Assembly (NCBI GenBank): GCA_001970955.1
Contig: MPUH01000217.1
Coordinates: 16,116 to 80,115, forward strand
DNA: 64,000 bases
Direction of reading: 5' to 3'
Source of the DNA: Stentor coeruleus
Taxonomy: Eukaryota; Ciliophora; Heterotrichea; Heterotrichida; Stentoridae
A program made the translations under genes and the position numbers. The notes beneath the pieces are model-generated. The model did no database searches, was not told the DNA's origin, and was given only the letters and a program-made list of their open reading frames with translations. Shown here piece by piece: positions 1 to 9,443 of this stretch; within the stretch, counting starts at the first letter, position 1, and every line of letters begins with the position of its first letter.

Positions 1-392
1 ATAAAATTTATTATTAATTAGAAAGTTACAGTTCTCTTAACTTAAAGCTTATAATTCATCAATTCTTGTTATATCCAATTTTGCATATAAGAAAATGTCT
101 GAGTTATCGAAATTGCATTTATCTCAATAGTTAATATTTCCCTATACCGAAAAAGCTTAATTCACTACTACAAAAATTTATCCTTAAATTCCCCCTATAT
201 CTTAATTTATTATTTATACTCTGCTTATTATTTATTATTATTTATTATCAAAAAAGTAACATTTATCAAATAAAATCATAGCATAATCAGCAATTTACTG
301 TATTTAAACTTTTCATTTAAATAATCCCAATTTATAAATCATAAACAAAATCTATTATGCAAAAAATATACTAATAAAGAAAAGTATTTTTT
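1..392. other. AT-rich flank, no gene seen
   Basis: This stretch lies downstream of the DHHC gene. It is very AT-rich with many stops in all frames. I see no RNA gene, repeat or telomere repeat. Confidence 0.6.
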
Positions 393-1163
393 TTATTTAA
401 CATCTGGAGTCACTTTAGTATTTTCAATTTCTGTTTTATTGACACTTGAATTCACAGTTTCTCCTGTTTTATTTTGATCTTCTTTTTTTATTCTGCTTTG
501 TTGGATAAACTGATAAGTAGTCAAATCATTCATCCTTAAATACATATGAAATCCCAACAAAAATAAAACTGCGATATTTATCAAACTGCTTGATATACAC
601 AACAGAAAATTCATAACAACAGAAGCATGAATATTTATAAATCTTCCAACTTTTCTATTTCTCTCAACAAATCTATCATTTGAAATCAAGTAATCACCTA
701 TAATTCTCCCAGAAAACCCACTAATAATACAATTATAAAGCAATAACGATAAAAGTAAGCATATAAAAAATCTATAATTCCCCATACCTACACATGTATT
801 CAAAATACCACAATGATGATCAAATTTCGGGACGCATTTATTACATATCTTACAATGTTTACTTTCAGGATTAACATTAGCACAACAATAATTACAAAGT
901 CTTGTTGTATCATTATTATATGAAGCATCATCAACAACTTGAGCTAAAGAAACTCTAATCCAAAAGTAAATAAGTAAAGAAAAAGATAAAAAAAGCATAA
1001 TACAAGCAGCAGTCTAAGTAGAGTTTACCAAATGAAATGGGGTAAGTAAAGGTAGTGTTAATACAATAAATACAATAATTTGACTGATAACAAATACCCA
1101 AGAAGATATTTGTGTTAAGCTAAAAGGTTTAGAAAACCCATTGTTTCTTCTGTATCTATACAT
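393..1163 (-). CDS. DHHC-type protein S-acyltransferase (palmitoyltransferase)
   Basis: This enzyme would attach palmitate to cysteines of membrane-associated proteins at an internal or plasma membrane. The 251-aa protein has two exons. Exon 1 is 1163-1029 (45 codons, ATG at 1163) and exon 2 is 1013-393. The intron at 1014-1028 is 15 nt, starts GTAAAC and ends TTAG on the minus strand, and restores a start and first membrane helices that exon 2 alone lacks. The cysteine-rich domain (about residues 82-125) shows paired C-x2-C cysteines, an HC-x2-C pair and the catalytic DHHC at about 110-113, followed by CVG and NYRFF. Hydrophobic segments lie before and after the domain, giving about four membrane helices. 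The basic, polar C-tail is typical of the family. It is short for the family. Substrates are unknown, but several neighbours have MGC-type N termini. Confidence 0.9.
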
Positions 1164-1285
1164 ACTTATTGCATTTGAAATAATTTGTATAGTTTAATAG
1201 TGAAATATAAAAAAATAGTTTATATTTTAATCAAATATGAGTTTAATCAATATGAAAAATACAGTAATGTAAGTATTTTATATAA

Positions 1286-2341
1286 ATGGGTTGTCATGAA
1301 TGTCGTAGTCAAGGTATTGAAGATTACAGTGTTATAAAAAGAATGCAAAATTATATCAAAAATGATGATAAAGAAAATTTAGAGGCTTTACTTATCCAAA
1401 TTCGTGGGGATAAAAAAAATCAATCCCAAGAAATTTTCTTCAAAAAATCATTAAATATCGGGCAAAAGTTCTTTAACCCCCCTTCATATGCTGTTTGGAT
1501 CGGAAGTACAAAATGTTTTTTGTTGTTTATTTCTATATTTGAAGATTTGATTAGCACAATTGAAGATTTTTTTACAGGGGAAAAGCTGAGTTTTATGAGC
1601 TACATCTGCGAAAAAGGTTATTTTGAGATTTTTAAGCATTACCTTCCTTATTATGTTTCTAAGTTTCACAAACTTCAAGAAGAAAATTCTTTTAATTTAT
1701 TAAACCAACTATCGTTCAGTACTAAGTGTTTAAATACAGAAATACCAAATTATTATACTCCTATTCAAATAGCGGCAAGTCAAGGGTATATAAACATTGT
1801 TCATTATACTATAAATTATTTTTCTCAAGAAAATCCTCCATATACTCTAAATATTCATCATTTAAACAATGAGACATGGGAAAACTGTGCACTTATTTCC
1901 CTTAAAAAATGTAATTTCGTAATGATGATACTACTTTTTGAAGCTGGAGAAGCTGAATTTGACCTGGCAAATAAAGAAGGAGAAACAGCCATTGAAATTC
2001 TAACTTTTGCTTCTAGAACAAAAAGTAGCTTACAATATCTTGAATGCTTAATGTATTTGATTGATGTCATAAAAATCGATATTATGCAAAAACATGAAGA
2101 GATCTTGCTTCAGCTTGAAAATAGAGTTGCTATAAAGTACTTTGAAGAAAAATTAAAAAATTTAGGGATTTTTGTAACAAAAGAAAACTTGGAAAATGTT
2201 TATTACAAAAAACCGTCTAAAGTTTTATTTTCTAGTGAGTTTATGGAACAAGAAACACAAAGTCCTTCTGAAATAAGCGAAATTCCGGAAGAATCAAATC
2301 GTACAGATTTTTTAGGTAGTTTGAGTATAACTTGCGAATAA
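1286..2341 (+). CDS. MGC-type ankyrin-like protein, paralogue 1
   Basis: The 351-aa protein begins MGCHEC, which fits N-myristoylation at Gly2 plus palmitoylation of Cys3 and Cys6, so it is probably anchored at a membrane. The centre has degenerate ankyrin-like helices. The clearest is near residues 158-175 (YTPIQIAASQGYINIVHY), followed by an NHHLNNETWENCAL-like stretch and a second repeat near 209-240. The C terminus is Ser/Glu-rich. It is clearly homologous along its length to the next gene at 2985-3953, so the pair arose by tandem duplication. Ankyrin repeats mediate protein binding; the partner is unknown. The start is supported by the shared MGC start in both paralogues. No intron is needed. 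Confidence 0.75.
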   Translation: MGCHECRSQGIEDYSVIKRMQNYIKNDDKENLEALLIQIRGDKKNQSQEIFFKKSLNIGQKFFNPPSYAVWIGSTKCFLLFISIFEDLISTIEDFFTGEKLSFMSYICEKGYFEIFKHYLPYYVSKFHKLQEENSFNLLNQLSFSTKCLNTEIPNYYTPIQIAASQGYINIVHYTINYFSQENPPYTLNIHHLNNETWENCALISLKKCNFVMMILLFEAGEAEFDLANKEGETAIEILTFASRTKSSLQYLECLMYLIDVIKIDIMQKHEEILLQLENRVAIKYFEEKLKNLGIFVTKENLENVYYKKPSKVLFSSEFMEQETQSPSEISEIPEESNRTDFLGSLSITCE

Positions 2342-2984
2342 AATATGAAAGTATTATAAATAAGGTAGGATAAATTTTGAATTGAAGTCGAGGAAATTTT
2401 TGTTTTGGTAAAATATTCTAAGAATAAAATATTTTGGTTTCTTGCAACAAATGTCTAGGCTTGCACTCAAAAACTAAGTAATGTCATGAGTTATTTCATA
2501 GGTTTCAGTGTTTATTCCAACACCATGATATAAATGGTGGCTAGATGGAAGAAATTCCCTAAAAACCTATATGCGAAAACAATTATAATAACTTAGCAAA
2601 TTTATCACTAACAAACATAAATCCATGCACAATTTTCTTATATAATATTAGTTCTTTAGAATAAAAGCCTTTCTTCTTCATCTAAAAATCCAAATAATCT
2701 CAAAAATATCTGATCATTTCCTCAAAGTCCTGAAAAAAACTCATCTTTTCCTATAACCTCCAACTTCTTACAATCAACCAAACCCATAAAAATTTTTTTA
2801 TATGAAATCATGAATAATTTAAAATCAGAAAACCTATGATCTTCCAAACATTAACTATCTTGAAAAATACCTATTCCAAGATACATTTAACCTTATAAAT
2901 TTAATTATATATAACAACATATAGCCTAAAGTCTTCATGAATTAAATAATTTTATTACTGACATTTTGTAGTTATTTATTAGAA
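2342..2984. other. Intergenic spacer between ankyrin-like paralogues
   Basis: This 643-nt spacer is mostly AT-rich. The part around 2430-2570 is less AT-rich and contains a short inverted repeat (CACCAT...ATGGTG near 2521-2539). I find no open frame, tRNA or recognised element. Confidence 0.5.
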
Positions 2985-3953
2985 ATGGGTTGCAAATCTT
3001 GCTATTCCCAGCGAGTTCAAGAATCTTCAGTTGTGATAAGAATACAAAACTCTATTCAAAATGATGATCCTGTAAGTCTAATAAACTTAATTAGTCTATA
3101 TTGCCATGAGAAGAAACTAAGTTTAGAGTATTCTTTAAATCAAATGTTATTACCAATTGATGATATGATTATGAACTTTTTAGGCTATACAATCTGTATT
3201 GGTAGTGAAAAATGCTATTTATGTTTAGTCCATAAGTTAAAATCATCAATTTCTATTACCGAAGATATTTTTAAAAAACACAAATTATATATAATAAACT
3301 ATATATGCGAAAAAGGTCATATTGATATATTAAAGCATTATATAGTTTATTATATTTCAAATTTAAAGAAATATGAAGAAGATGGGAATAACAAAACTTA
3401 TTGTTTATCTTTTTCTTCTATCAATCAATATAGCGAAAATAAGAAAATATTTACCCCAGTTCAATTAGCATGTTTGATGGGACATATTAATATATTATAT
3501 TATTTACAAAACTATTTTGCTGAAAGTATCCCACCTTATACATTAAATATACATCATATAAATGAAATCACTGGAGATAATTGTGCTTTAATTGCAGTGA
3601 AAACTTGTAATTTTATGATGATGAAGATGCTTTTTGAGATGGGTTATGCTGATTTTCATGTGAAAAACAAAAATGGAGAAGGTGGGTTGCAAATTTTGGC
3701 TATAGCTTCGAAATCAAGTAATTTTGTTGAATATTTCGAATGTTTTGTGTATTTAGTTGAAGTTGTTGGAGTTGATATTACTTATATGTATGAAGAAACA
3801 CTTATGTTACTTGATAATAGTATAATAATCAGTTATATGGAAGAGAAATTGAAAGAGAATGGAATTAGTATAAGAAAAATTGATTTAGAAGGAACTTGTA
3901 GCCATGATGACTCAAAAGATATAAATATAGACTATGAAGCTTATGGGATATAA
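2985..3953 (+). CDS. MGC-type ankyrin-like protein, paralogue 2
   Basis: The 322-aa protein begins MGCKSC, again a dual lipidation signal. It aligns with the upstream paralogue through shared blocks: an ICEKG block, a PPYTLNIHH block, a NCAL block, and a CNF-x-MM segment followed by a LFE motif. Ankyrin-like repeats lie near residues 155-175 and 200-235 (QLACLMGHINILYYLQ is the best). It lacks the Ser/Glu-rich C-terminal tail of paralogue 1, ending soon after the conserved region. It lies in the same orientation, 643 nt downstream. The function is unknown; I infer a membrane-tethered protein-binding scaffold. Confidence 0.75.
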   Translation: MGCKSCYSQRVQESSVVIRIQNSIQNDDPVSLINLISLYCHEKKLSLEYSLNQMLLPIDDMIMNFLGYTICIGSEKCYLCLVHKLKSSISITEDIFKKHKLYIINYICEKGHIDILKHYIVYYISNLKKYEEDGNNKTYCLSFSSINQYSENKKIFTPVQLACLMGHINILYYLQNYFAESIPPYTLNIHHINEITGDNCALIAVKTCNFMMMKMLFEMGYADFHVKNKNGEGGLQILAIASKSSNFVEYFECFVYLVEVVGVDITYMYEETLMLLDNSIIISYMEEKLKENGISIRKIDLEGTCSHDDSKDINIDYEAYGI

Positions 3954-4049
3954 AAGATACTTTTGGGGTTAGAGATATTCTTAGATCATCGTTACACAGC
4001 AACTTCGCAGGTAGTATAAAATTATAATTCTAATATTTTATCATAATAA

Positions 4050-4853
4050 ATGCTTTTAAAATTCTTGTTTCTCTTTGCTGTAGGGGTCCTGCTGAGTAAG
4101 TTTATTTTTAGAAAGTTGTCATTCAGTCAGAGATTCCTTGTTATTTTTGGTATAGGTGTAGTTATCAGTGCATACGATATAAAATCGTTCATAGAAAACA
4201 AAAGCCCAAACATCTACCAACAACTTAACATAGGAAGAATGATGTCTACAAAAGAAATACTTAAGCTAATCAAAATAGACTCTGAGCTTTATGAATATTA
4301 TGAAGATATTCAAAGAGAAACATATGAATTGAAATGCTTAAGTCTAAATAATACATCCTGGTTAAGTGAATCATTTGCTTTTTATGGCCAGTGGATACTA
4401 GCAATTAATGTTCTCTCTTTTACTCAGCCTTTACCATCAAGACTTATACTTTTAGTTATGTTTGGTTCTTTGGCAATCGAATTTATGATTTATTTAAAGA
4501 AAATTACATTGACTTTTTTGATTTTTACTTCTTGTGAACAAGTTGTACTGCTTAGAAGTTCGATATACGGGATATCGTTTATTATATTTTTCATTGGGTA
4601 TTTGAGAGAAATTAATAATAAAGAAAAAATTCAAAAATTCAATCGAGAACTTATTAGTGGTGATCAAGATGTTGAAAGACTTAATGAATTATTAGGCAGA
4701 CATGAATTAAGTGAATATTTCCAAGTTACTGATTTGTTAGAAAAAATTATAGATAAAGAGGCAAAAGATTCAGCTCCACCTTCAAAAATGAAGAAGATTA
4801 TTAAGATACTAGCGGTAGGGTTGATTTTAAGTTCATTTATTAGTTTAGGATAA
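4050..4853 (+). CDS. Multi-pass membrane protein, possible degenerate J-domain
   Basis: The 267-aa protein has two hydrophobic helices at about residues 1-45, a soluble part at about 46-105, hydrophobic segments at about 108-190 and a last helix at 248-266. The soluble part starts NIYQQLNIG and continues STKEILKLIK, which resembles the first helices of a J domain (NYYQILGV...S..EIKKAY). There is no HPD motif, so Hsp70 stimulation would not be expected. I do not recognise the family with confidence. It might be a remote ER J-like protein or a ciliate-specific membrane protein. The gene is intronless and follows the ankyrin pair in the same orientation. Confidence 0.6.
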   Translation: MLLKFLFLFAVGVLLSKFIFRKLSFSQRFLVIFGIGVVISAYDIKSFIENKSPNIYQQLNIGRMMSTKEILKLIKIDSELYEYYEDIQRETYELKCLSLNNTSWLSESFAFYGQWILAINVLSFTQPLPSRLILLVMFGSLAIEFMIYLKKITLTFLIFTSCEQVVLLRSSIYGISFIIFFIGYLREINNKEKIQKFNRELISGDQDVERLNELLGRHELSEYFQVTDLLEKIIDKEAKDSAPPSKMKKIIKILAVGLILSSFISLG

Positions 4854-5105
4854 TATAAGAGTTTTAGCTTAATACTAGGTGATATACTAAGAAAAATTAA
4901 GAGTTCTCTTTTGCAAAATATTTTTTATCGCAAAACATATTATTACTTAAAACTTGTAAACTAGATAATTGTTTAGATTAGCAATAATAGGATGCAAAGT
5001 TTAAAAAGGTATGGTATGAACTTTGCTAAACGAAAAATCATATTTTATAACTAAATACAAAATTAAAGGTTCCACAATATATTTTTATATTTGAAATACT
5101 CAAAA

Positions 5106-5801
5106 TTAAAACACTTCACAACCACAGCCTTGTTTTTTAGCTTTATCGAATTCGCACATTTTTTCATATTCGTTATTAGATTGTGTTGCCAGTGTCGATT
5201 TCTGGTATTTTATCTGGTCATTTTCGATTTTAGTTTTCATAGACTCTACTTCTTCTTTAAGTCTTTTTATTGTATCTATTATGTTGATTTCACCACAATT
5301 TCCACATTTGAGGATATTTTCTGTATTTACTTTGGATTCCTTGAATTTAAAGCTTTCTCGTAAGCCTTTTATAAACTGGTGTGTCTGTGAAGTTTCTTGC
5401 AAAAGTTGATTGACGCTACCTTTAACTGTTTCAAGTTCTCTTTGATAAAAAAGTGCTTTATTATTGAGTTCTTCATGTTTGATTGAAAAATCATGATTGT
5501 TCCGCCTGTAATGTTTAAGTTTAGACGATATACCTGAATGAAGAGCTTGAGTGATGTTTTTTATGTTGACAATTTCAGTGTCCAAAGGTTGCTCAGAAAA
5601 AGAATTTGATGAATTTGATGCCAATGAGTTTTCTTCACTTATAGCAGCTTCTCGAGGAGGTGGAGGTACTCCATTATTAGGACTCCAACACTCAGTTATA
5701 TCTGATGTTGCCATAATTGGATTTGGCGCAGGGATTGGGTTTGTTACACTAACTCTACATCTTCTCATAAATGCTTCGTTTTGAATACGTCCTTTATTCA
5801 T
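5106..5801 (-). CDS. Coiled-coil protein with CaaX-like C terminus
   Basis: The 231-aa protein is unrecognised. Residues 1-70 are Pro/Ser-rich and probably disordered. Residues about 75-215 are Glu/Lys/Gln-rich with heptad-like hydrophobic spacing, broken by a CGNCGE motif near 167. The last residues are CGCEVF, a plausible CaaX prenylation box (CEVF) with a second cysteine two residues upstream, so the protein may be membrane-anchored at its C terminus. It sits 31 nt downstream of the kelch gene on the same strand. The start MNKGRIQ is the first ATG of the frame. Confidence 0.65.
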   Translation of the reverse strand: MNKGRIQNEAFMRRCRVSVTNPIPAPNPIMATSDITECWSPNNGVPPPPREAAISEENSLASNSSNSFSEQPLDTEIVNIKNITQALHSGISSKLKHYRRNNHDFSIKHEELNNKALFYQRELETVKGSVNQLLQETSQTHQFIKGLRESFKFKESKVNTENILKCGNCGEINIIDTIKRLKEEVESMKTKIENDQIKYQKSTLATQSNNEYEKMCEFDKAKKQGCGCEVF

Positions 5802-5832
5802 TTACCACATACTTTATAAAATGCTAATTAAT

Positions 5833-7131
5833 TTACGAGATCTCAGAAATATTATAATTTTCTAAGCTAACTTGGTAAATTTTTCCTTTCCAATCATAGA
5901 AATACGCATTTCTTCCATGAACAATAGGATTGCAAGTTGTACTTCCAAAATTATAAACTTTATTGTAGTTATTCCATAATCTCCGATCTTCATGATCACT
6001 AATCCAAAGAGTATTAGTCAATAAAGAAATTCTTATACCATCTTGAATTAAAATATTGTTGAATTTTATACCTATAAAGTTTGTCAATTGCACATAACAG
6101 TTTTTTACAATATCATATTCAAGAATTGCATCAGGATTACAACTTATAATTATTTTTTTATCAATAGAAACAAGTGAAGTATTTCTATAATATTCTGGAA
6201 GAGTTGCTAAGGGTCTCCATTTTTTCGATTTCAAACTTAAAGCTTCAGCTGTATTTAAAATATGATTACTATGTCCTCCGAATATATAAATTGAGCTTTT
6301 GTGGAGTATCCCTGCTGCATTAGTCCTAGGAGAAGTTGATGGTAGAATATCAATACTTTTTGTTTTTAAATAAACTATAAAAGTCATATCACATAAAGCA
6401 TTTATAAAACTATTATAGCCTCCAGAACAAAAAAGTCTATCACCATTACTAATAACACATATAGATTTGCTACATCCTTCCCTTTTAGGCATTTTTATAG
6501 TTTGCTCACTCAAAGACTTAGTAATACAATCAAATTTTACAAGTATTTTAGTATTATCTTTAAAATAATACAAACAAGAATCATGTAGTTCAGGTTTTTT
6601 AATAAGTACTGAATTAATTGTCTCATTCTGTCTAAAAGGAAAGAGACCCAAAAAGTTTAAGTTCAAATTTGACTTTGGCAGTTCTTTTGCATAAAAGCTA
6701 AGTTCTTCAATTATATTAACTGAACTAATCATTGAAGTCTGAACTTCTTCTGTTTGATTCACAAGGGTTATTTGGTTAAAAGTTACAGCTTCTTGAATCA
6801 TTTTTTCACAAAGATTTTTAAGCGACTTAAATATTTTATGAGCTTTTGAGCCTATTGAATATATTTGCTGAATTGCGTTCATTTGAGAATTTAACAGTAA
6901 ACGTTCACTTTCTTGGAGTTTTATCAAAGCATTTTTTAGTGTTTGGAATATTTCTGAGCGATCCGATGGGCTAATGAACTTGAATGTTTGCTTATAAATA
7001 TGATTAACCATTGGATTTGATATTTGATGGATGTTGATATGATAAGAGCATATAAATTTCTTTATATTTTCACAAGAACACATAAACAATGGCTTTTCAT
7101 TGCAGGCTTCCATATAGCATTTTATGTCCAT
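5833..7131 (-). CDS. B-box-like / kelch-repeat protein
   Basis: The 432-aa protein has an N-terminal Cys/His cluster (C-x3-C, C-x-C and a CSYHINIH stretch within residues 5-35) that looks like a compact B-box-type zinc finger. A helical, probably coiled-coil region follows at about 55-150. From about 190 to the end there are degenerate kelch blades: LFCSGGYNS, IYIFGGHSN and an N-AEALSLKSKKW block are the clearest. Together the architecture is zinc finger, coiled coil and beta-propeller, as in large ciliate families of unknown function. Kelch propellers bind proteins; the partner is unknown. Its ATG is only 20 nt from that of the divergent gene at 7152. Confidence 0.75.
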   Translation of the reverse strand: MDIKCYMEACNEKPLFMCSCENIKKFICSYHINIHQISNPMVNHIYKQTFKFISPSDRSEIFQTLKNALIKLQESERLLLNSQMNAIQQIYSIGSKAHKIFKSLKNLCEKMIQEAVTFNQITLVNQTEEVQTSMISSVNIIEELSFYAKELPKSNLNLNFLGLFPFRQNETINSVLIKKPELHDSCLYYFKDNTKILVKFDCITKSLSEQTIKMPKREGCSKSICVISNGDRLFCSGGYNSFINALCDMTFIVYLKTKSIDILPSTSPRTNAAGILHKSSIYIFGGHSNHILNTAEALSLKSKKWRPLATLPEYYRNTSLVSIDKKIIISCNPDAILEYDIVKNCYVQLTNFIGIKFNNILIQDGIRISLLTNTLWISDHEDRRLWNNYNKVYNFGSTTCNPIVHGRNAYFYDWKGKIYQVSLENYNISEIS

Positions 7132-7151
7132 TTTATCTCAGAGATTTATAA
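7132..7151. promoter_or_regulatory. 20-nt divergent start-to-start spacer
   Basis: Only 20 nt separate the start codons of the kelch gene (minus) and the 100-aa gene (plus). Any core promoter for one gene must lie in the coding sequence of the other, or the 5' leaders overlap. No TATA box or other motif can be assigned. Confidence 0.5.
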
Positions 7152-7454
7152 ATGACTGAAACTTGTTCTGACACAATGACAATTGAAAGCTTTTCATTTA
7201 AAAACTCCTTATCTTTCTTGGCTAACGATCAGGACTTAAGGGTGAAAAACCAAATTTCTCCTGACGGGTGTCAAGAAGGAGGGTTTAAAAGTATACTTTT
7301 AGAAGATTGGGAGGAAAACACAAAAACACAAATTCATTATGATATTGTATTTGAATATTTTACACAAGAACAAACACATAAAACTATAAATAGTAGAGAT
7401 AGAATTACTTGCACAGGACCTTATTGTACAAAGACTTCCTGTCAAATATTTTAG
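7152..7454 (+). CDS. Small hypothetical protein with CaaX-like end
   Basis: The 100-aa protein is unrecognised. It is acidic and polar, with no membrane segment. The C terminus ends with CTKTSCQIF; CQIF fits a CaaX prenylation box, and further cysteines in CTGPYC lie just upstream. Another gene in this region (5106-5801) ends CEVF, so two nearby small proteins may be prenylated. The gene is divergent from the kelch gene. It may be a real small gene because the frame is open with ordinary codon use, but there is no homology support. Confidence 0.5.
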   Translation: MTETCSDTMTIESFSFKNSLSFLANDQDLRVKNQISPDGCQEGGFKSILLEDWEENTKTQIHYDIVFEYFTQEQTHKTINSRDRITCTGPYCTKTSCQIF

Positions 7455-7950
7455 TTATAAATAGTATTAGATATTTATTTTGCCGATTATTTTAGAATTG
7501 TTTTATAATTAAGTGTAGATAAGGTTATTTTAAAGAAGTTTTATTTTAGAATTATTTTTTGAGATGATGAAAGATTAGTTTTTGTATTTTTTGAAAATGA
7601 AAAACATAAGATGTTGAAATATTTTTGTGGCTTTGAAGATATTGTAAGAGAGTTTATGGATTGGATACTGTTATTTATGTATTGGATTGGATTTTTATAT
7701 GTTAAAAGATTATGGTGAATAAATGTCTAACTTGGAAAGCTTCATTTTTTGAATATATTTTTGTATTAGATGGCGGCTTTATTTATTACAAAATCAAATT
7801 TTGTGTTTACTTTTTACACATAGTATCCTCCGCTTAAATCCAATTTTTTATCTGTAATTTAAAGACTCTAAAATAATTTATGTAATAGCCAACTATGGTT
7901 TCTCACTTTCATATATATCTATACGAATTTATTCATATTTCAAATTATAA
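7455..7950. other. Intergenic, nothing recognised
   Basis: This AT-rich spacer of 496 nt lies before the protease-like gene. No open frame, repeat or RNA gene was seen. Confidence 0.55.
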
Positions 7951-8973
7951 ATGGCACTTATCTTATTAAGTTTATTGATTTTTGGAACCACAGGAGAACT
8001 CACAGATCTGCAGCTTCGTTTAGAATACGCTGCCTACAAATCTAAATATTCCAAAATCTACACATCTGCAGAAGATCAAATTCATTTCTCAATTTTTAAA
8101 TCATCTCTTTCCACCATTAATGAAATCAACAACTCTAACCTAGGTTTTTCACTAGATCTTGGGCCTTTTACTGATCAATTACCTGAAGATATTGGAACAA
8201 TTCCTAATTACGATATAAAACTCAATATTTACCCTGAAATAAATTATCTCAACTCCGATAGTCTACCTGAATCAGTCGATTGGGTTAAAGCAGGTAAGGT
8301 AGGCCCACTTCGTACCCAAGGAACATGTAAAGCATCATGGGTATTTTCTACTATAGATACAATTGAGAGCATAATAGCAATAACAAAAGGAACTTCTATC
8401 ATAAATCTTAGTTCACAACAATTAATTAGTTGTTCAGATTCTGCTGGAAACTCAGGATGTACTTCAGGAACTATAGAAAAAAGTTTGAATTTTGTTTTAT
8501 CTAATAGTCTATGTACAGAATCTCAATATCCTTTTATTGATAATATAGGCATATGTAAAAAAAGACTTAAATGTCAATATAAAATCAGTTCAGTTAATGC
8601 TATTATTCCTAATAATGAAGCTCAGCTTAAAGCTGCGGTGGCAATACAACCTGTTGCAGTTACGCTTAATGTTACAACAACACTTATGAATTATAAAAGC
8701 GGAGTTTATTTTTGATTTGATTTTTTTTAAGATTTTTTAAAATAATTGTTGTGAGTATTACCTTCAGATTGGTGTGGGACAAGTATTGTTCAATCGAATT
8801 TTGTTGTTGTTGGGTATGGAAGTATTGCTAATGTTGATTATTGGGTAATTAGAAGCTATTGGGGAAACTCTTGGGGTATTGGAGGATATGGAATTTTGAG
8901 TAGGAATGATAAAAATACTGTGAATTCAGGAAGTTGTGGAATTGCTTCAGCACCGTTTGTTCCTTCTTTTTAA
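7951..8973 (+). pseudogene. Papain-family (C1A) protease homologue, catalytic residues lost and frame interrupted
   Basis: The N-terminal part (7951-8712, 254 aa) has a signal peptide (residues 1-15), an I29 propeptide-like region (20-75) and a papain-fold mature region from about 105 (LPESVDW). The C-terminal part (8767-8973) has a VVVVGYG block and a NSWGIGGYG block. Both parts are in the same frame, but 54 nt between them (8713-8766) hold four in-frame stops. No 15- or 16-nt GT-AG intron removes them. The nucleophile position reads QGTCKASW, so Ser129 replaces Cys. The His position before VVVVGYG is Asn, and the NSWG-type Asn position reads SYWG. All three catalytic residues are therefore replaced. 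It is either a decaying gene or a pseudoprotease with an unusual intron. Proteolysis is not expected. Confidence 0.75.
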
Positions 8974-9443
8974 TTTATAATTTAGTTTTAAAGATTTGGT
9001 ACTTTTTGTATTGATACATTTTTTAGTTTGTTATATATAAAGTATTATAGGAAATTGATTTTAAATTTTATGCTTGGGTATTTGTTTTAAGGGTATTTAT
9101 GATAAAATACTTCACTTCAATTTACTTAATTCAAGGGTTTTTATTCAAATTTTATCTTTAATTCGGATGGTTGTTGTGTTAAGACTTTGATTTCATCATG
9201 AAAATGCTTGTATAGCAATTTAATATTATTAACAGTGGTAACTAGATAAAGATTATAACTCTATTTAGCAGTATTTTGCTTAACCACCTATCTTTTCATC
9301 ACTATTTAGTAACTTTAGCAATTACTTCAAGTATAAAAACTAAACTAATTTTGTATAATAATGGTATTTATCACTTGAGTTTACAATAATAACATCTAAA
9401 AATACTAACTTTATTATATCTATCAGCGATAATAATAAATAAA
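8974..9443. other. Intergenic, nothing recognised
   Basis: This 470-nt spacer is AT-rich with stops in all frames. It holds no feature I can support. Confidence 0.55.

Noticed and set aside
8707-8759. Retained internal eliminated sequence inside the papain homologue
   Set aside because: TA-bounded excisions of 49 or 52 nt do not restore the frame, so this explanation is not supported by simple boundaries.
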